From positions 1 through 51,375 of the forward strand of contig CALBWA010000028.1 in assembly GCA_937969505.1 (NCBI GenBank): DNA of 51,375 nucleotides, given 5' to 3'. The notes below the pieces were generated by a model. That model had not been told where the DNA came from. It ran no database searches and saw nothing but the letters and a program-made list of their open reading frames with translations. Source of the stretch: an uncultured Erythrobacter sp. (GTDB lineage: Bacteria; Pseudomonadota; Alphaproteobacteria; Sphingomonadales; Sphingomonadaceae). The first letter of the stretch is position 1. Each line of letters starts with the position of its first letter. Of this stretch, positions 18,691 to 27,367 are shown piece by piece. Position numbers and translations under genes: made by a program.

Positions 18691-19689
18691 TCAATTGCAG
18701 GTTACTTTCTGCCGGTTCGCTTCGTACTGGACCAACAACCGTCCGCTGGCGAGCGCTGGATACGTCTCGCCAAATTCGGCCAGAGCAATGCACGCGCGAT
18801 TGGTGTCTTCAAGCGCAATCATGGCTTCGGCCAGATAGAGCAGACTGTCCCCAGCGCGGGCGGCCTGCTTGTCGCTCTGGTAATTGCGCAGGAACCACGG
18901 CGCAGCCTCGCGCGCCTTGCCATCGTCGAGATAGGCCCGGCCCAGAAGATTGCGCGCATAGGTGGCGCGCCAATGGCTGGGGTAGCTTTCGACAAACATG
19001 CTCAATTGCTGCTGAGCCTCGGGATAGAAACCGGCGTTCCACAGGCGGAAGCCATAGGAATATTCATCATCAGCGGCATCATCGGTCTGCGGCTTGGCAA
19101 TTTCCTGCACCGCGGCAAGGCGCGCGGCGCTGGGCCCAGAGGCGACACTGGCCGCCGGGGCGGACGATGGGCCAACGGTGATGGCAGCCGGAGGATTGCT
19201 GGGGGCAGTGCTTGCCGGCGCAGAAGCAGAAGCCGGTGTTGCCTCCCCTCCGGTCATCGCTTGAAGGTTGCTCTCGGCAGCTGTCGGGCCCTGGGCACTG
19301 GCGACTGGCGGCCCGCTTGCCTCAACCGCACTTAGCCGGGCGGACAGCAACGTCAGCGCATTGGCGTTTTCTTCTGTCTGTGCGGTCAGCCCCTGCAATT
19401 GCGCTTCCAAAGCATCAAGCCGGACGAGAATGTCGGTCACCGCCGTGGTGGACGGTGCAGTGCTTGTGGAAGTGGTGGTGCTGGCCGCCTGTCCGGGCGC
19501 AATCTGTGGCTCGAAAAAACGCCCTTCTCCGCCGGGAAAGACATTGCGCTGCAATGCGCGGACTTCGGCCTCGATCTTGCGGATACGCGCTTCAGACACT
19601 GCATCCTGCGCGATGGCTGGCGCCGGACTGGTCGCCAAGACACTGGCGGCAAGGCCCGCTGCGAAAATTCGGGATAGGGTTGAAGACAT
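18691..19689 (-). CDS. YbgF/CpoB-like periplasmic TPR protein (Tol-Pal associated)
   Basis: A 332-residue secreted protein. The signal peptide SRIFAAGLAASVLATSPAPA ends near AIAQ. A coiled-coil segment follows (EARIRKIEAEVRALQRNVFP and a second one at LDALEAQLQGLTAQTEENA), then an Ala/Pro/Ser linker. The C-terminal TPR repeats (YSYGFRLWNAGFYPEAQQQL onward) match the YbgF plan. CpoB/YbgF links peptidoglycan synthesis with outer-membrane constriction. I chose ATG 19689: AGGAG lies 11 bases upstream, whereas the TTG at 19710 would include that site. It is followed directly by tilS; tolQRAB and pal are not in the window. Confidence 0.82.
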   Translation of the reverse strand: MSSTLSRIFAAGLAASVLATSPAPAIAQDAVSEARIRKIEAEVRALQRNVFPGGEGRFFEPQIAPGQAASTTTSTSTAPSTTAVTDILVRLDALEAQLQGLTAQTEENANALTLLSARLSAVEASGPPVASAQGPTAAESNLQAMTGGEATPASASAPASTAPSNPPAAITVGPSSAPAASVASGPSAARLAAVQEIAKPQTDDAADDEYSYGFRLWNAGFYPEAQQQLSMFVESYPSHWRATYARNLLGRAYLDDGKAREAAPWFLRNYQSDKQAARAGDSLLYLAEAMIALEDTNRACIALAEFGETYPALASGRLLVQYEANRQKVTCN

Positions 19690-19887
19690 GGCTCGATCAG
19701 CTCCTGACAAATCTGGGTCGGCGGGATTGGGTTGATGCGCTCACCGACATGAACAATGGCCGAATCTTGCCTCATCCGGCGGTGAAAAGTCGAGTGGCAG
19801 GCCCGCTTTATTGGGGGAAAGCAGGTTATGCCATTGATGGCATAGCGGAGCATTTCCAGTCGCCGGGCGATGTGCCCGCTCAACGGG

Positions 19888-21018
19888 TCAATTGCTACCT
19901 TCCGCCTCCGCATTGGCTGGCGCGCTTTCTGCAGACTGCGAAGACGCCGCTGCGGGCGCTGGCTGAACCACAGGAGACGAAGTTGTCGTGGGCGTCGGAC
20001 TTGCCGCCGGTGCAGGCGCGGGGCTTGTCGCCGATACAGGCGTCGGACGGGTCGCAGCTGCTGGCGTCGTGGTCGCTGTGGGCTCTGGTGCAGTCCGCGC
20101 TGGGGATGCAACAGACCCTTGTGCCGGAGCGGATGGCGCCGCGCCCGGTTGCACAGGGCGCGCCTGGTCTGTGGCGTCGTCCGCACCGACAGACCCATCG
20201 GCCAGTTGCGGCGCATCTTCGCCAGCGTCCCGGGCAAGCAATGCTTCGGCAGAAATGGCAACATCGCGCATCACGCCATCCTCTTCGGCGAGCTTGGGTA
20301 CGCTTTGTCCGTCAATTGTGATTGCAAAAGCATCCGGTCGCCCCGTCCATATCTGCGGATCACTGGCATCAGCGGGCACGGTAAATGTTTCGCCCAGACT
20401 CATCTGGCTTTCCTGAAAACGTTCCCCGGAACCATCGTAGAAACGCACCCAAAGGCCCTCTTCCAGAGCGGTGAACACGACCTCGCCGTCCGGATCGATG
20501 GCCCCAGCATCAGCGCCGGCTTCAGCGTCTGCCAACAAAGCTGCGTCATCTTCAGTTTGATCGTCACCTTCGAGCAGGGAAGCAGGGCCTGATCCGGGCG
20601 CAAAATAGCTGCCGTAAAAGGCCACGATCCCGGCAATCAGCAGCAGGGCCGCGATGATCGAGAACCACACCAAGCCGACTGAAGGAACCTTGGCCGGATC
20701 GCCCGGTTCGAAGGTAGCATGCCGATCGCGGTTTTCCTCACGCGCAAGGGCCAGTTCAGCGCGCACTTCATCGGCCAATGCGCGCTGGTCCAGACCCAGC
20801 ATCTTGGCATAAGTGCGGGTAAATCCAATGGCATAGGTGCGTGCAGGCAGAGCGGCAAAATCGCCCCGCTCGATCACTTCCAGATGGCGCGTGGGGATAC
20901 GCGTTTCGGCGGCAACCTGTGCCAGCGAAAGCTTTTGTTCTTCCCGAGCAAGGCGCAATTTTTGCCCCGCCCCCTCGAGCGGCAGCTGATCAGCGGCGTG
21001 CTCTTCTTCCTCAATCAT
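19888..21018 (-). CDS. RodZ-like HTH / DUF4115 membrane protein
   Basis: A 376-residue protein with RodZ architecture. A Cro/C1-type helix-turn-helix (about 16-80, with LSLAQVAAETRIPTRHLEVI) is followed by a basic-acidic linker, one membrane helix (about 113-137), an acidic stretch and a DUF4115 beta domain (about 170-255). A Pro/Ala/Thr-rich tail of roughly 95 residues ends it. RodZ anchors MreB filaments and shapes the cell; some alphaproteobacteria keep this family even where MreB biology differs. The start is ATG 21018; the open frame upstream is shadow. It lies between ptsP and the ybgF-like gene. Confidence 0.8.
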   Translation of the reverse strand: MIEEEEHAADQLPLEGAGQKLRLAREEQKLSLAQVAAETRIPTRHLEVIERGDFAALPARTYAIGFTRTYAKMLGLDQRALADEVRAELALAREENRDRHATFEPGDPAKVPSVGLVWFSIIAALLLIAGIVAFYGSYFAPGSGPASLLEGDDQTEDDAALLADAEAGADAGAIDPDGEVVFTALEEGLWVRFYDGSGERFQESQMSLGETFTVPADASDPQIWTGRPDAFAITIDGQSVPKLAEEDGVMRDVAISAEALLARDAGEDAPQLADGSVGADDATDQARPVQPGAAPSAPAQGSVASPARTAPEPTATTTPAAATRPTPVSATSPAPAPAASPTPTTTSSPVVQPAPAAASSQSAESAPANAEAEGSN

Positions 21019-21153
21019 GACCCGTACCTTGAAGGCTGTGTTCTGTTTTCCGGTAGACAATCCCCGCGCGGGGCAACTGTCAAGCAACCATTTGTCCATG
21101 CAGACAAAGTTTCGACGAGGTGGCCTGTCAGTGCGTCGGGCCACCTCCGCATT

Positions 21154-23424
21154 CTATTCAACCTCGATTTCGCGCTGTTTGGCCCATTCCATCAGGCTTT
21201 CGCGCAGATTGACAGAAGGGTCGCGCAGCCAATCATCCATCGCAGAGGCAATTTCTGCCAGATCAACCTTGCGCACCAGCTCCTTGATCGGGCCGACAGC
21301 GGCCGGTGTGATCGACAATCGCCGGATGCCAAGGCCCATCAGGGCCAGTGCTTCCAGACGCCGCCCGCCCATTTCCCCACAAACGCCCAGCTCTATGTCC
21401 AGCCGGATTGCCTCGCGCGTCACCCGCTGCAAAAACCGCAGGATTGCAGGGCTCAGCCAATCATACCTTTCGGCAAGTTTGGGATTGGAGCGGTCGGCTG
21501 CGAAGAGGAACTGCGTGAGATCATTGGTGCCGATCGACAGAAAGTCGAGTTGCGGCGCCAGCGCATCGAGCATTTCGGCAAGCGATGGCACCTCCAGCAT
21601 GGCGCCATAGCGGATCGCTTCGGGCAGCATTTTCTTTTGCTTTTTGAGGAAAGCCAGCTGTTCTTCAAACACGGTTTTGGCCGCAGCAAATTCCCAAGGC
21701 TCCGAAACCATCGGAAACATAACGTTGAGCGTGCGACCCGATGATGCCTCAAGCAAGGCACGCGCCTGTGCCTTCAGCAAACCTTCGCGTTCCAGCGCCA
21801 TGCGCAAGGCCCGCCAGCCCATCGCCGGGTTTTCTTCCTCCATCGCGCTGTCATCGCGCAAATACGGCACAGCCTTGTCTCCGCCGATATCGACCGTTCG
21901 GAAGGTGACCGGCTTGTCACCAGCAGCTTCGAGAACATCCCGGTAGAGCCGCAATTGGCGTTCCCGTTGGGGTAGAGTTGCCGACACCAAAAACTGGAAT
22001 TCTGTGCGGAAAAGACCGACCCCGTCAGCCCCCGTCAGTGGAAGCGAGGACATATCATCGCGCAGACCAGCGTTGATCATCACCTGAATGCGGGTGCCGC
22101 AGCGTGTGAAGGGCTCGACATCACGTAGAGCAGCATAGGTTGCCTGTTTCTCGCGCGATTTGGCGAAGCGGGCGTCAAACGCTTCGGCCATGGATTGCGA
22201 CGGACGAACTGTAGCCAGAGCAGCATCGGCGTCGAGCAGGATCTCGTCACCTTCGCGAATAACTCCGCGCAGTCCGGCTGCCCGGCCCAGTACCGGGACA
22301 CCCATGGCCCGGGCCACAATCACGACATGCGCGGTCAATGATCCTTCTTCGAGAATGACACCCTTCAACCGGCGGCTGTCATATTCGAGCAGTTCTGCCG
22401 GGCCGAGATTGCGTGCAATCAGGATGGTCTCGCGCCGCAAACCCTGCGAAGCGGCCGTTCCCAATTGGCCAGACACAATACGGAGCAGGCGATTGGCCAG
22501 ATCTTCCAGATCATGCATCCGGTCCGCCAGCAAGGGATCGTCAATCTCACGCATGCGCATCCGGGTGCGCTGCTGAACCCGCTCGATGGCCGCCTCTGCT
22601 GTCAGGCCACTGTCGATCGCTTCATTGATGCGGCGGCTCCACCCCTCGTCATAAGCAAACATTTTATAGGTCTGGAGGACCTCTTCATGTTCGCCGCCAA
22701 CGCCGAATTCGGCCTGATTGGTCATATTGTCGATTTGCTCGCGCATCTTGTCGAAGGCGCGATAAACCCGTTGCCGCTCAGCCTCTGTATCATCGGCCAT
22801 GACCTGATCGATGGTGACGCGTGGCTGATGGAACACCGCATGCCCGGCTGCCAGCCCCTTGACCAGAGCAAGCCCGGTGAGGGTCTGCATGCCGGTCTGA
22901 CCCTGGGTCAGCTCGCGAGCTTCACCTTCATCCACCAGTTCGGCATTGGCGATCATCTCGCTCAACACCATCGCTGTGGTTTGCAGGGCTTCGATCTCCA
23001 CGTCTTCATAACGGCGCGGCTCAACATGCTGAACGCACAGGACACCGACCGCGCGTTCGCGATAGACAATCGGAACCCCGGCAAAGCTATGGAATTTTTC
23101 CTCACCCGTTTCCGGGCGATAGAGAAAGTCGGGATGCGCCTTTGCCTCTGCCAGGTTCAATGTCTCGACATTTTCGGCAATGGTCCCGGTCAGCCCTTCC
23201 CCGATCGCCATGCGAGTGACGTGGACCGCGCTCTGATTGAGGCCGCGAGTGGCGAACAGCTCCAGCATCGCCTCGCGCAGAAGGTAAATCGAGCACACCT
23301 CGCTATCGAGGCTTTCTCCAATAATTTCGACCACGCGATCAAGTTTGGCCTGCGCATGCATACGCGAGGCCATCACTTCATGAAGGCGAGTGAGAATCTG
23401 GCGGGCTGCGGCTGCTGCGGACAT
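21154..23424 (-). CDS. ptsP: Phosphoenolpyruvate--protein phosphotransferase PtsP (enzyme I-Ntr)
   Basis: First enzyme of the regulatory nitrogen PTS: it autophosphorylates from PEP and passes phosphate to NPr. From ATG 23424 it has 756 residues. An N-terminal GAF domain (about 1-170, with SFAGVPIVYRERAVGVLCVQH) is followed by the enzyme I N-domain, then the phospho-His domain with SLTAHVVIVARAMGVPVLG (His about 366), then the PEP-binding barrel (GLFRTEFQFL, NVMFPMVSEPWEF, DFLSIGTNDLTQFLF, VCGEMGG). The GAF domain marks PtsP rather than the sugar-PTS PtsI; it senses glutamine in related bacteria. ptsH and ptsN are not nearby. Confidence 0.94.
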   Translation of the reverse strand: MSAAAAARQILTRLHEVMASRMHAQAKLDRVVEIIGESLDSEVCSIYLLREAMLELFATRGLNQSAVHVTRMAIGEGLTGTIAENVETLNLAEAKAHPDFLYRPETGEEKFHSFAGVPIVYRERAVGVLCVQHVEPRRYEDVEIEALQTTAMVLSEMIANAELVDEGEARELTQGQTGMQTLTGLALVKGLAAGHAVFHQPRVTIDQVMADDTEAERQRVYRAFDKMREQIDNMTNQAEFGVGGEHEEVLQTYKMFAYDEGWSRRINEAIDSGLTAEAAIERVQQRTRMRMREIDDPLLADRMHDLEDLANRLLRIVSGQLGTAASQGLRRETILIARNLGPAELLEYDSRRLKGVILEEGSLTAHVVIVARAMGVPVLGRAAGLRGVIREGDEILLDADAALATVRPSQSMAEAFDARFAKSREKQATYAALRDVEPFTRCGTRIQVMINAGLRDDMSSLPLTGADGVGLFRTEFQFLVSATLPQRERQLRLYRDVLEAAGDKPVTFRTVDIGGDKAVPYLRDDSAMEEENPAMGWRALRMALEREGLLKAQARALLEASSGRTLNVMFPMVSEPWEFAAAKTVFEEQLAFLKKQKKMLPEAIRYGAMLEVPSLAEMLDALAPQLDFLSIGTNDLTQFLFAADRSNPKLAERYDWLSPAILRFLQRVTREAIRLDIELGVCGEMGGRRLEALALMGLGIRRLSITPAAVGPIKELVRKVDLAEIASAMDDWLRDPSVNLRESLMEWAKQREIEVE

Positions 23425-23529
23425 CACAACAGCACCTATAGCACAGCGGGGTAAATGCAAAATTTTTGGCGGATTTCAGGCCGAAATCGGGACTGATCTG
23501 CATCCACTTCCGAACAATCAGGGATGAAG

Positions 23530-23557
23530 GGGCCGCGCCATCATCGACACGCGGCCC
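23530..23557 (-). terminator. GC-rich hairpin after the minus-strand DUF465 gene
   Basis: GGGCCGCG and CGCGGCCC form a perfect 8-base-pair stem around a 12-base loop, starting 7 bases after the DUF465 stop. There is no real T-run on either strand, so it may act as an RNA-stabilising end or weak terminator. Confidence 0.45.
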
Positions 23558-23564
23558 TATGTCG

Positions 23565-23720
23565 TCAGTTTACGGACAATTCTTCCTTGATGCGCAGTTT
23601 GCGTTTCTTCAGTGCCTGGATTGTAGCAGCATCGGGAGAAGGCCGGTTCATTTCTTCGCGGAGCTGAGCCTCGATACCGGCGTGCTTGGTCTGAAGAGCA
23701 TCTGCATGGGACGAATTCAT
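23565..23720 (-). CDS. DUF465 (YdcH-like) small protein, 51 residues
   Basis: A short, all-helical, highly charged protein ending in LKKRKLRIKEELSVN, the family signature. DUF465 proteins are conserved small proteins of unknown function in proteobacteria. ATG 23720 has a clear AAGGAG ribosome site; the open frame upstream lacks family similarity. A second DUF465 gene begins 198 bases away on the other strand. Confidence 0.8.
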   Translation of the reverse strand: MNSSHADALQTKHAGIEAQLREEMNRPSPDAATIQALKKRKLRIKEELSVN

Positions 23721-23918
23721 CTGGTTCTCCTTATGAAGGTTGCAACCCTCTGTAAGGCGACTCGTCGCATGCGGACGAACCGCCAATTGTCATAAAACCA
23801 CAACCTGCCTATCTTGCATAGCAATACCAGATCGTGAATCGGCAACTGCGCACAATATCGCGACGAATGGTGGTGAATCTGACGAAACCGCGATGCGTGA
23901 CGAAGGAACCTTGACCCA

Positions 23919-24128
23919 GTGAACGAGCAAGAGCTGACCAAGCGACTGGAGCATCTCAGGAGCGAGCATCGCGATCTGGATGCTGCCATTGCCGCCTTAC
24001 TGGCGGCGGCAGATGCCAACGGCTTTGTCGATCAATTGCAGATTGCCCGCCTTAAAAAACGGAAACTGCGCTTGAAGGATCAAATTGCAGTGGTCGAAGA
24101 CAATCTCATACCCGACATTATTGCCTGA
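23919..24128 (+). CDS. DUF465 (YdcH-like) small protein, 69 residues
   Basis: GTG 23919 starts a 69-residue helical protein with a heptad-like N-terminal half (LTKRLEHLRSEHRDLDAAIA) and the family signature RLKKRKLRLKDQIAV. GAAGGAAC upstream can serve as ribosome site, though the spacing to GTG is long (about 11). It is a paralogue of the minus-strand DUF465 gene, but its N-terminal half is longer. Function unknown. Confidence 0.78.
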   Translation: MNEQELTKRLEHLRSEHRDLDAAIAALLAAADANGFVDQLQIARLKKRKLRLKDQIAVVEDNLIPDIIA

Positions 24129-24228
24129 TAATTAGCTGAAAACACCTAAATTTCGCGCGATCTGGTGACACTTGTCAGGCAAAGCGTTCCGCATTGGGAC
24201 ACAGGTTTTCAAACAGGCGGAAAACAAG

Positions 24229-24245
24229 GTTACCAAGCTGGTAAC
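24229..24245. promoter_or_regulatory. Perfect 7-3-7 palindrome upstream of rcdA (putative operator)
   Basis: GTTACCA and TGGTAAC flank AGC. The palindrome sits 29 bases before the rcdA start codon, where a repressor would block transcription or translation. I cannot name the binding protein. Confidence 0.45.
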
Positions 24246-24274
24246 ACTCTCCCTCGTCGCTTAGCGGATAGGTC

Positions 24275-24751
24275 ATGCCGAGAACGACGAACCTATCCCG
24301 CCCGATTATCGAGGCCTTGTACACCGAAGCTTTGGTGCTGGCCGATGAAGTGCGCGCTGCCTTTGCCTTTGCCGGGCAGGAAACCCCGTGCGAAACCGAG
24401 GACCGTTTGCGCCTGGCGTTGTCGAGCGAAGGGCTCAAATGCACTACGCGCATGATGCATGTGCTGGCTTGGCTGCTGAACCAGCGCGCCTATTTCTCCG
24501 GCGATCTTAATGCGGACCAACTGCGCATGCATGGCCAGCTGCCGGAAGATCGCCCCGCGCGCGAAGAAAATCTCGAGCTGCTGGAGCCTGCAACGCGCGA
24601 ATTGATCGCGGAAACCACATACCTGCATCGCCGCATCGCCCGGTTGGACGATGCCTGGAACGATCAGTTCAGTGTCGAACCGGCTGTCCACAGCCTGCAT
24701 GCCCGGCTCCGGGACGAAATGGCATCGCACAAAGTATCTGTCACTGCCTGA
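24275..24751 (+). CDS. rcdA: DUF1465 family protein, RcdA-type ClpXP adaptor
   Basis: A 158-residue, mostly helical protein matching the DUF1465 family. Caulobacter RcdA, a member, works with CpdR and PopA to deliver CtrA and other substrates to ClpXP. The helical blocks RPIIEALYTEALVLADEVR and TTRMMHVLAWLLNQRAYFSG fit the three-helix RcdA fold. The C-terminus (MASHKVSVTA) is short and presumably disordered. A perfect palindrome lies just upstream. It converges with glpK. The exact substrate set in this order is not known, but its presence implies a CtrA-type cell-cycle circuit. Confidence 0.8.
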   Translation: MPRTTNLSRPIIEALYTEALVLADEVRAAFAFAGQETPCETEDRLRLALSSEGLKCTTRMMHVLAWLLNQRAYFSGDLNADQLRMHGQLPEDRPAREENLELLEPATRELIAETTYLHRRIARLDDAWNDQFSVEPAVHSLHARLRDEMASHKVSVTA

Positions 24752-24785
24752 ACCGTTCCGCGCTAGCTGTTGCAGCCAAGGCGGA

Positions 24786-26252
24786 TCAAGCCGCCAGCAG
24801 TGCCTTGCGCCACCGCGCGAGCCGTTCGTGTCGTACGTCATCCGACATATCAGGCTCGAAAAGTCGCACTGAACCGCGCATTTTTTCAGCGGCACTTTCC
24901 AACGACGAGTGCAAGCCGGCACCCACCGCTGCGCTCATCGCGGCTCCCAGCGCTGTAGTTTCAACAAAATCGGGTCGCTCCACTTCGAGATCGAGCATAT
25001 CGGCAAGATCCTGCGCCATCCAGTCGTTGGCGCTCATCCCGCCATCGATATGCAGCCGGCCCCATGGGGCGCCATCAGCGGCAAAGGCCTGTGCCAGATC
25101 ATAAGTTTGGTGGGCCATGGATTCCAGCGCCGCACGCGCAATCTGCGCTTTGCCGGTCGAGAAGCTGAGCCCAGCCATAACACCGCGCGCCTCGGCCCGC
25201 CAATGCGGCGCGCCAAGGCCCGACAATGCCGGCACAATCACCGTTTCGCCCGAGCTTTCGATTGATCGGGCGAGCGTTTCTGTTTCTGCCGCGCTGTCGA
25301 TCAGACCCAGCTCGTCGCGCAACCATTTAATCAGACTGCCTGCAACAAAGACCGACCCTTCCAACGCATAGGTCCGCTCGCCGTCGATCTGGCTGAGCAC
25401 GGTGCCCAGCATGCGATTGTCCGAACGGGGCAGTTCTTTTCCCTTGTTCGCAAGCACGAAGGCACCCGTGCCATAGGTCGCTTTGGTATCGCCGGGATTG
25501 AGGCACCCCTGGCCAATTGTCGCCGCCTGCTGATCGCCGACCATGCCCGTAATGGGAATGGCACGGCCCAACCACTTTGCGTCCACTTCCGCCAGATGCC
25601 CCTGCGTATCGACCACCTCGGCAAGAGCCTCCTTCGGCACGCCCAGCAACTCGCACAAATAGGGATCGAATTGTGCCCCGTCCAATGCCAGCAATTGGGT
25701 GCGGCTGGCGTTGCTGGCGTCGGAAATATGCGTGCCGCCCGCAAGCTTGGCCACCAGCCAGCTGTCCACCGTGCCGAAAGCCAGACGTCCAGCATTATTG
25801 GCGGCTGAAACCTGCTCGTCATTGTCGAGCATCCAGCGCATTTTTGTGCCCGAGAAATAGGGGTCCAGCAGCAGTCCGGTGCTGCTTTGAATAGCCTCTT
25901 CATGCCCGCTATCACGAAGCTGGGCGCAAAAGTCTGCCGTCCGCCGGTCCTGCCACACAATCGCGCGGCACAGCGGCTCTAGCGTCTGCTTGTCCCAGGC
26001 AACGATCGTTTCGCGCTGATTGGTGATGCCGATCGCGGCGATGGCATCGGGCCCGACTGTGCCCGCCACTTCGCGCAAACAGGCCAGCGTCCTGTCCCAG
26101 ATTTCAGCCGCATCATGTTCGACCCAGCCGGGCTTGGGATAATGCTGGGTGAGCTCCTGCTGGGCCACTCCTTGCAGCTTGCCATCGGCACTGAAAAGCA
26201 TCGCGCGGGTCGATGTCGTGCCTTCATCAAGCACCAGAATAAATTCGCTCAT
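24786..26252 (-). CDS. glpK: Glycerol kinase
   Basis: Phosphorylates glycerol to glycerol-3-phosphate. From ATG 26252 (GAGGGTG ribosome site) it has 488 residues. FGGY-kinase signatures are present: N-terminal ATPase loop FILVLDEGTTSTRAMLF, substrate region QHYPKPGWVEHD, GMVGDQQAATIGQGC and C-terminal IDGGMSANDWMAQDLAD. The reading frame stays open for 49 codons upstream but without family similarity. No glpF or glpD neighbour is present, so uptake and oxidation must be encoded elsewhere. It diverges from the MBL hydrolase gene. Confidence 0.96.
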   Translation of the reverse strand: MSEFILVLDEGTTSTRAMLFSADGKLQGVAQQELTQHYPKPGWVEHDAAEIWDRTLACLREVAGTVGPDAIAAIGITNQRETIVAWDKQTLEPLCRAIVWQDRRTADFCAQLRDSGHEEAIQSSTGLLLDPYFSGTKMRWMLDNDEQVSAANNAGRLAFGTVDSWLVAKLAGGTHISDASNASRTQLLALDGAQFDPYLCELLGVPKEALAEVVDTQGHLAEVDAKWLGRAIPITGMVGDQQAATIGQGCLNPGDTKATYGTGAFVLANKGKELPRSDNRMLGTVLSQIDGERTYALEGSVFVAGSLIKWLRDELGLIDSAAETETLARSIESSGETVIVPALSGLGAPHWRAEARGVMAGLSFSTGKAQIARAALESMAHQTYDLAQAFAADGAPWGRLHIDGGMSANDWMAQDLADMLDLEVERPDFVETTALGAAMSAAVGAGLHSSLESAAEKMRGSVRLFEPDMSDDVRHERLARWRKALLAA

Positions 26253-26384
26253 CGCACCCTCTAGTTCAAATCCATTGCCAGCGCTCATCTGCCGAGGTCT
26301 CGGCTTTGGACGGCACCATCTCGATTTATCTCGCTTCGTCTCTTCAACGCCCGAAAGCGTGACTTTTGCCAAAATGCCCGGCAT

Positions 26385-27263
26385 ATGCAAGCGATGCAAA
26401 TGCCCCCAAAGCCGTGGCCGACAGGCGTTGCCGAACAGTGCGAGCCACTGGTTCGCCGCGTGCTTGCGCCCAATCCCTCACCCTACACCTACACCGGAAC
26501 CCAGACCTATCTTGTCGGCTCCGAAAGCGATGTGGCGGTGATCGATCCCGGCCCGAACGAAGCTGACCATATTGCTGCGATCATGGCCGCGGCCGGGGAT
26601 GCCACCATCTCTGCCATCATGTGCACGCACACCCACCGCGATCATTCGCCCGCTGCTGCACCGCTGGCAGAACGCACCGGAGCGCCAGTGATCGGCTGCG
26701 CGCCGCTGGTGCTGAAATCGGACCGGCCCCGCGCTGACGAGGCGTTCGACACGACTTATGCGCCTGACCGCGTTCTGGAGCATGGCGAGGCAATGACCGG
26801 CACCGGGTGGACCCTTCGCGCGGTTCACACGCCAGGGCACACCTCCAACCATTTGTGCTTTGCGTTGGAGGAATCCGGCGCGCTGTTCACCGGCGATCAT
26901 GTGATGGGCTGGTCCACCAGCGTCGTTATTCCGCCCGATGGCGACATGGGCGATTACATGGCGAGCCTGGAACATCTGCAATCGCGCGAAGATCGCGTCT
27001 ATTACGCAGCCCATGGCGCACCGATTGAAAAACCGCGCCAGCTGGTTCGCGGTATGATTGGCCACCGCCGCCAGCGTGAAAACCAGATCCTGCGCCTGAT
27101 GGGTGAGCGCCCACGCCCTATCCCGGAGTTCATTCCCGAGATGTACAAGGGGCTCGACGAACGCCTGATCTCGGCTGCGGAAATGAGCGTCGAGGCCCAT
27201 CTGATCGATCTGCAAAACCGCGGGCTTGCCGGACAGGATGACGGCATCTGGAACGTGGCGTGA
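26385..27263 (+). CDS. MBL-fold metallo-hydrolase (LACTB2-like)
   Basis: A 292-residue metallo-beta-lactamase-fold hydrolase. The metal-binding motif is CTHTHRDHSPAA, with further ligands in VHTPGHTSNHLCF and FTGDHVMGWSTS. The extra C-terminal winged-helix-like part (GHRRQRENQILRLMGER onward) is typical of the LACTB2/RNase-like branch, some of whose members are endoribonucleases. In-frame ATGs at 26385, 26394 and 26400 are all possible starts. Substrate unknown. Confidence 0.82.
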   Translation: MQAMQMPPKPWPTGVAEQCEPLVRRVLAPNPSPYTYTGTQTYLVGSESDVAVIDPGPNEADHIAAIMAAAGDATISAIMCTHTHRDHSPAAAPLAERTGAPVIGCAPLVLKSDRPRADEAFDTTYAPDRVLEHGEAMTGTGWTLRAVHTPGHTSNHLCFALEESGALFTGDHVMGWSTSVVIPPDGDMGDYMASLEHLQSREDRVYYAAHGAPIEKPRQLVRGMIGHRRQRENQILRLMGERPRPIPEFIPEMYKGLDERLISAAEMSVEAHLIDLQNRGLAGQDDGIWNVA

Positions 27264-27367
27264 GCTTCACACCGAAGCGCATCCCGGCCCCGATTTGACC
27301 GCAAACTGGCGAGGCGATAGTCTTAGCCCATCTGTTTGCGCAGATTGTTCGGGGGGGCATATTCGCA

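Noticed and set aside
19212..20321. 369-codon plus-strand frame over the YbgF-like and RodZ-like genes
   Set aside because: Both minus-strand genes have domain structure; this frame is low complexity (Arg/Pro/Gln) and spans a gene boundary.
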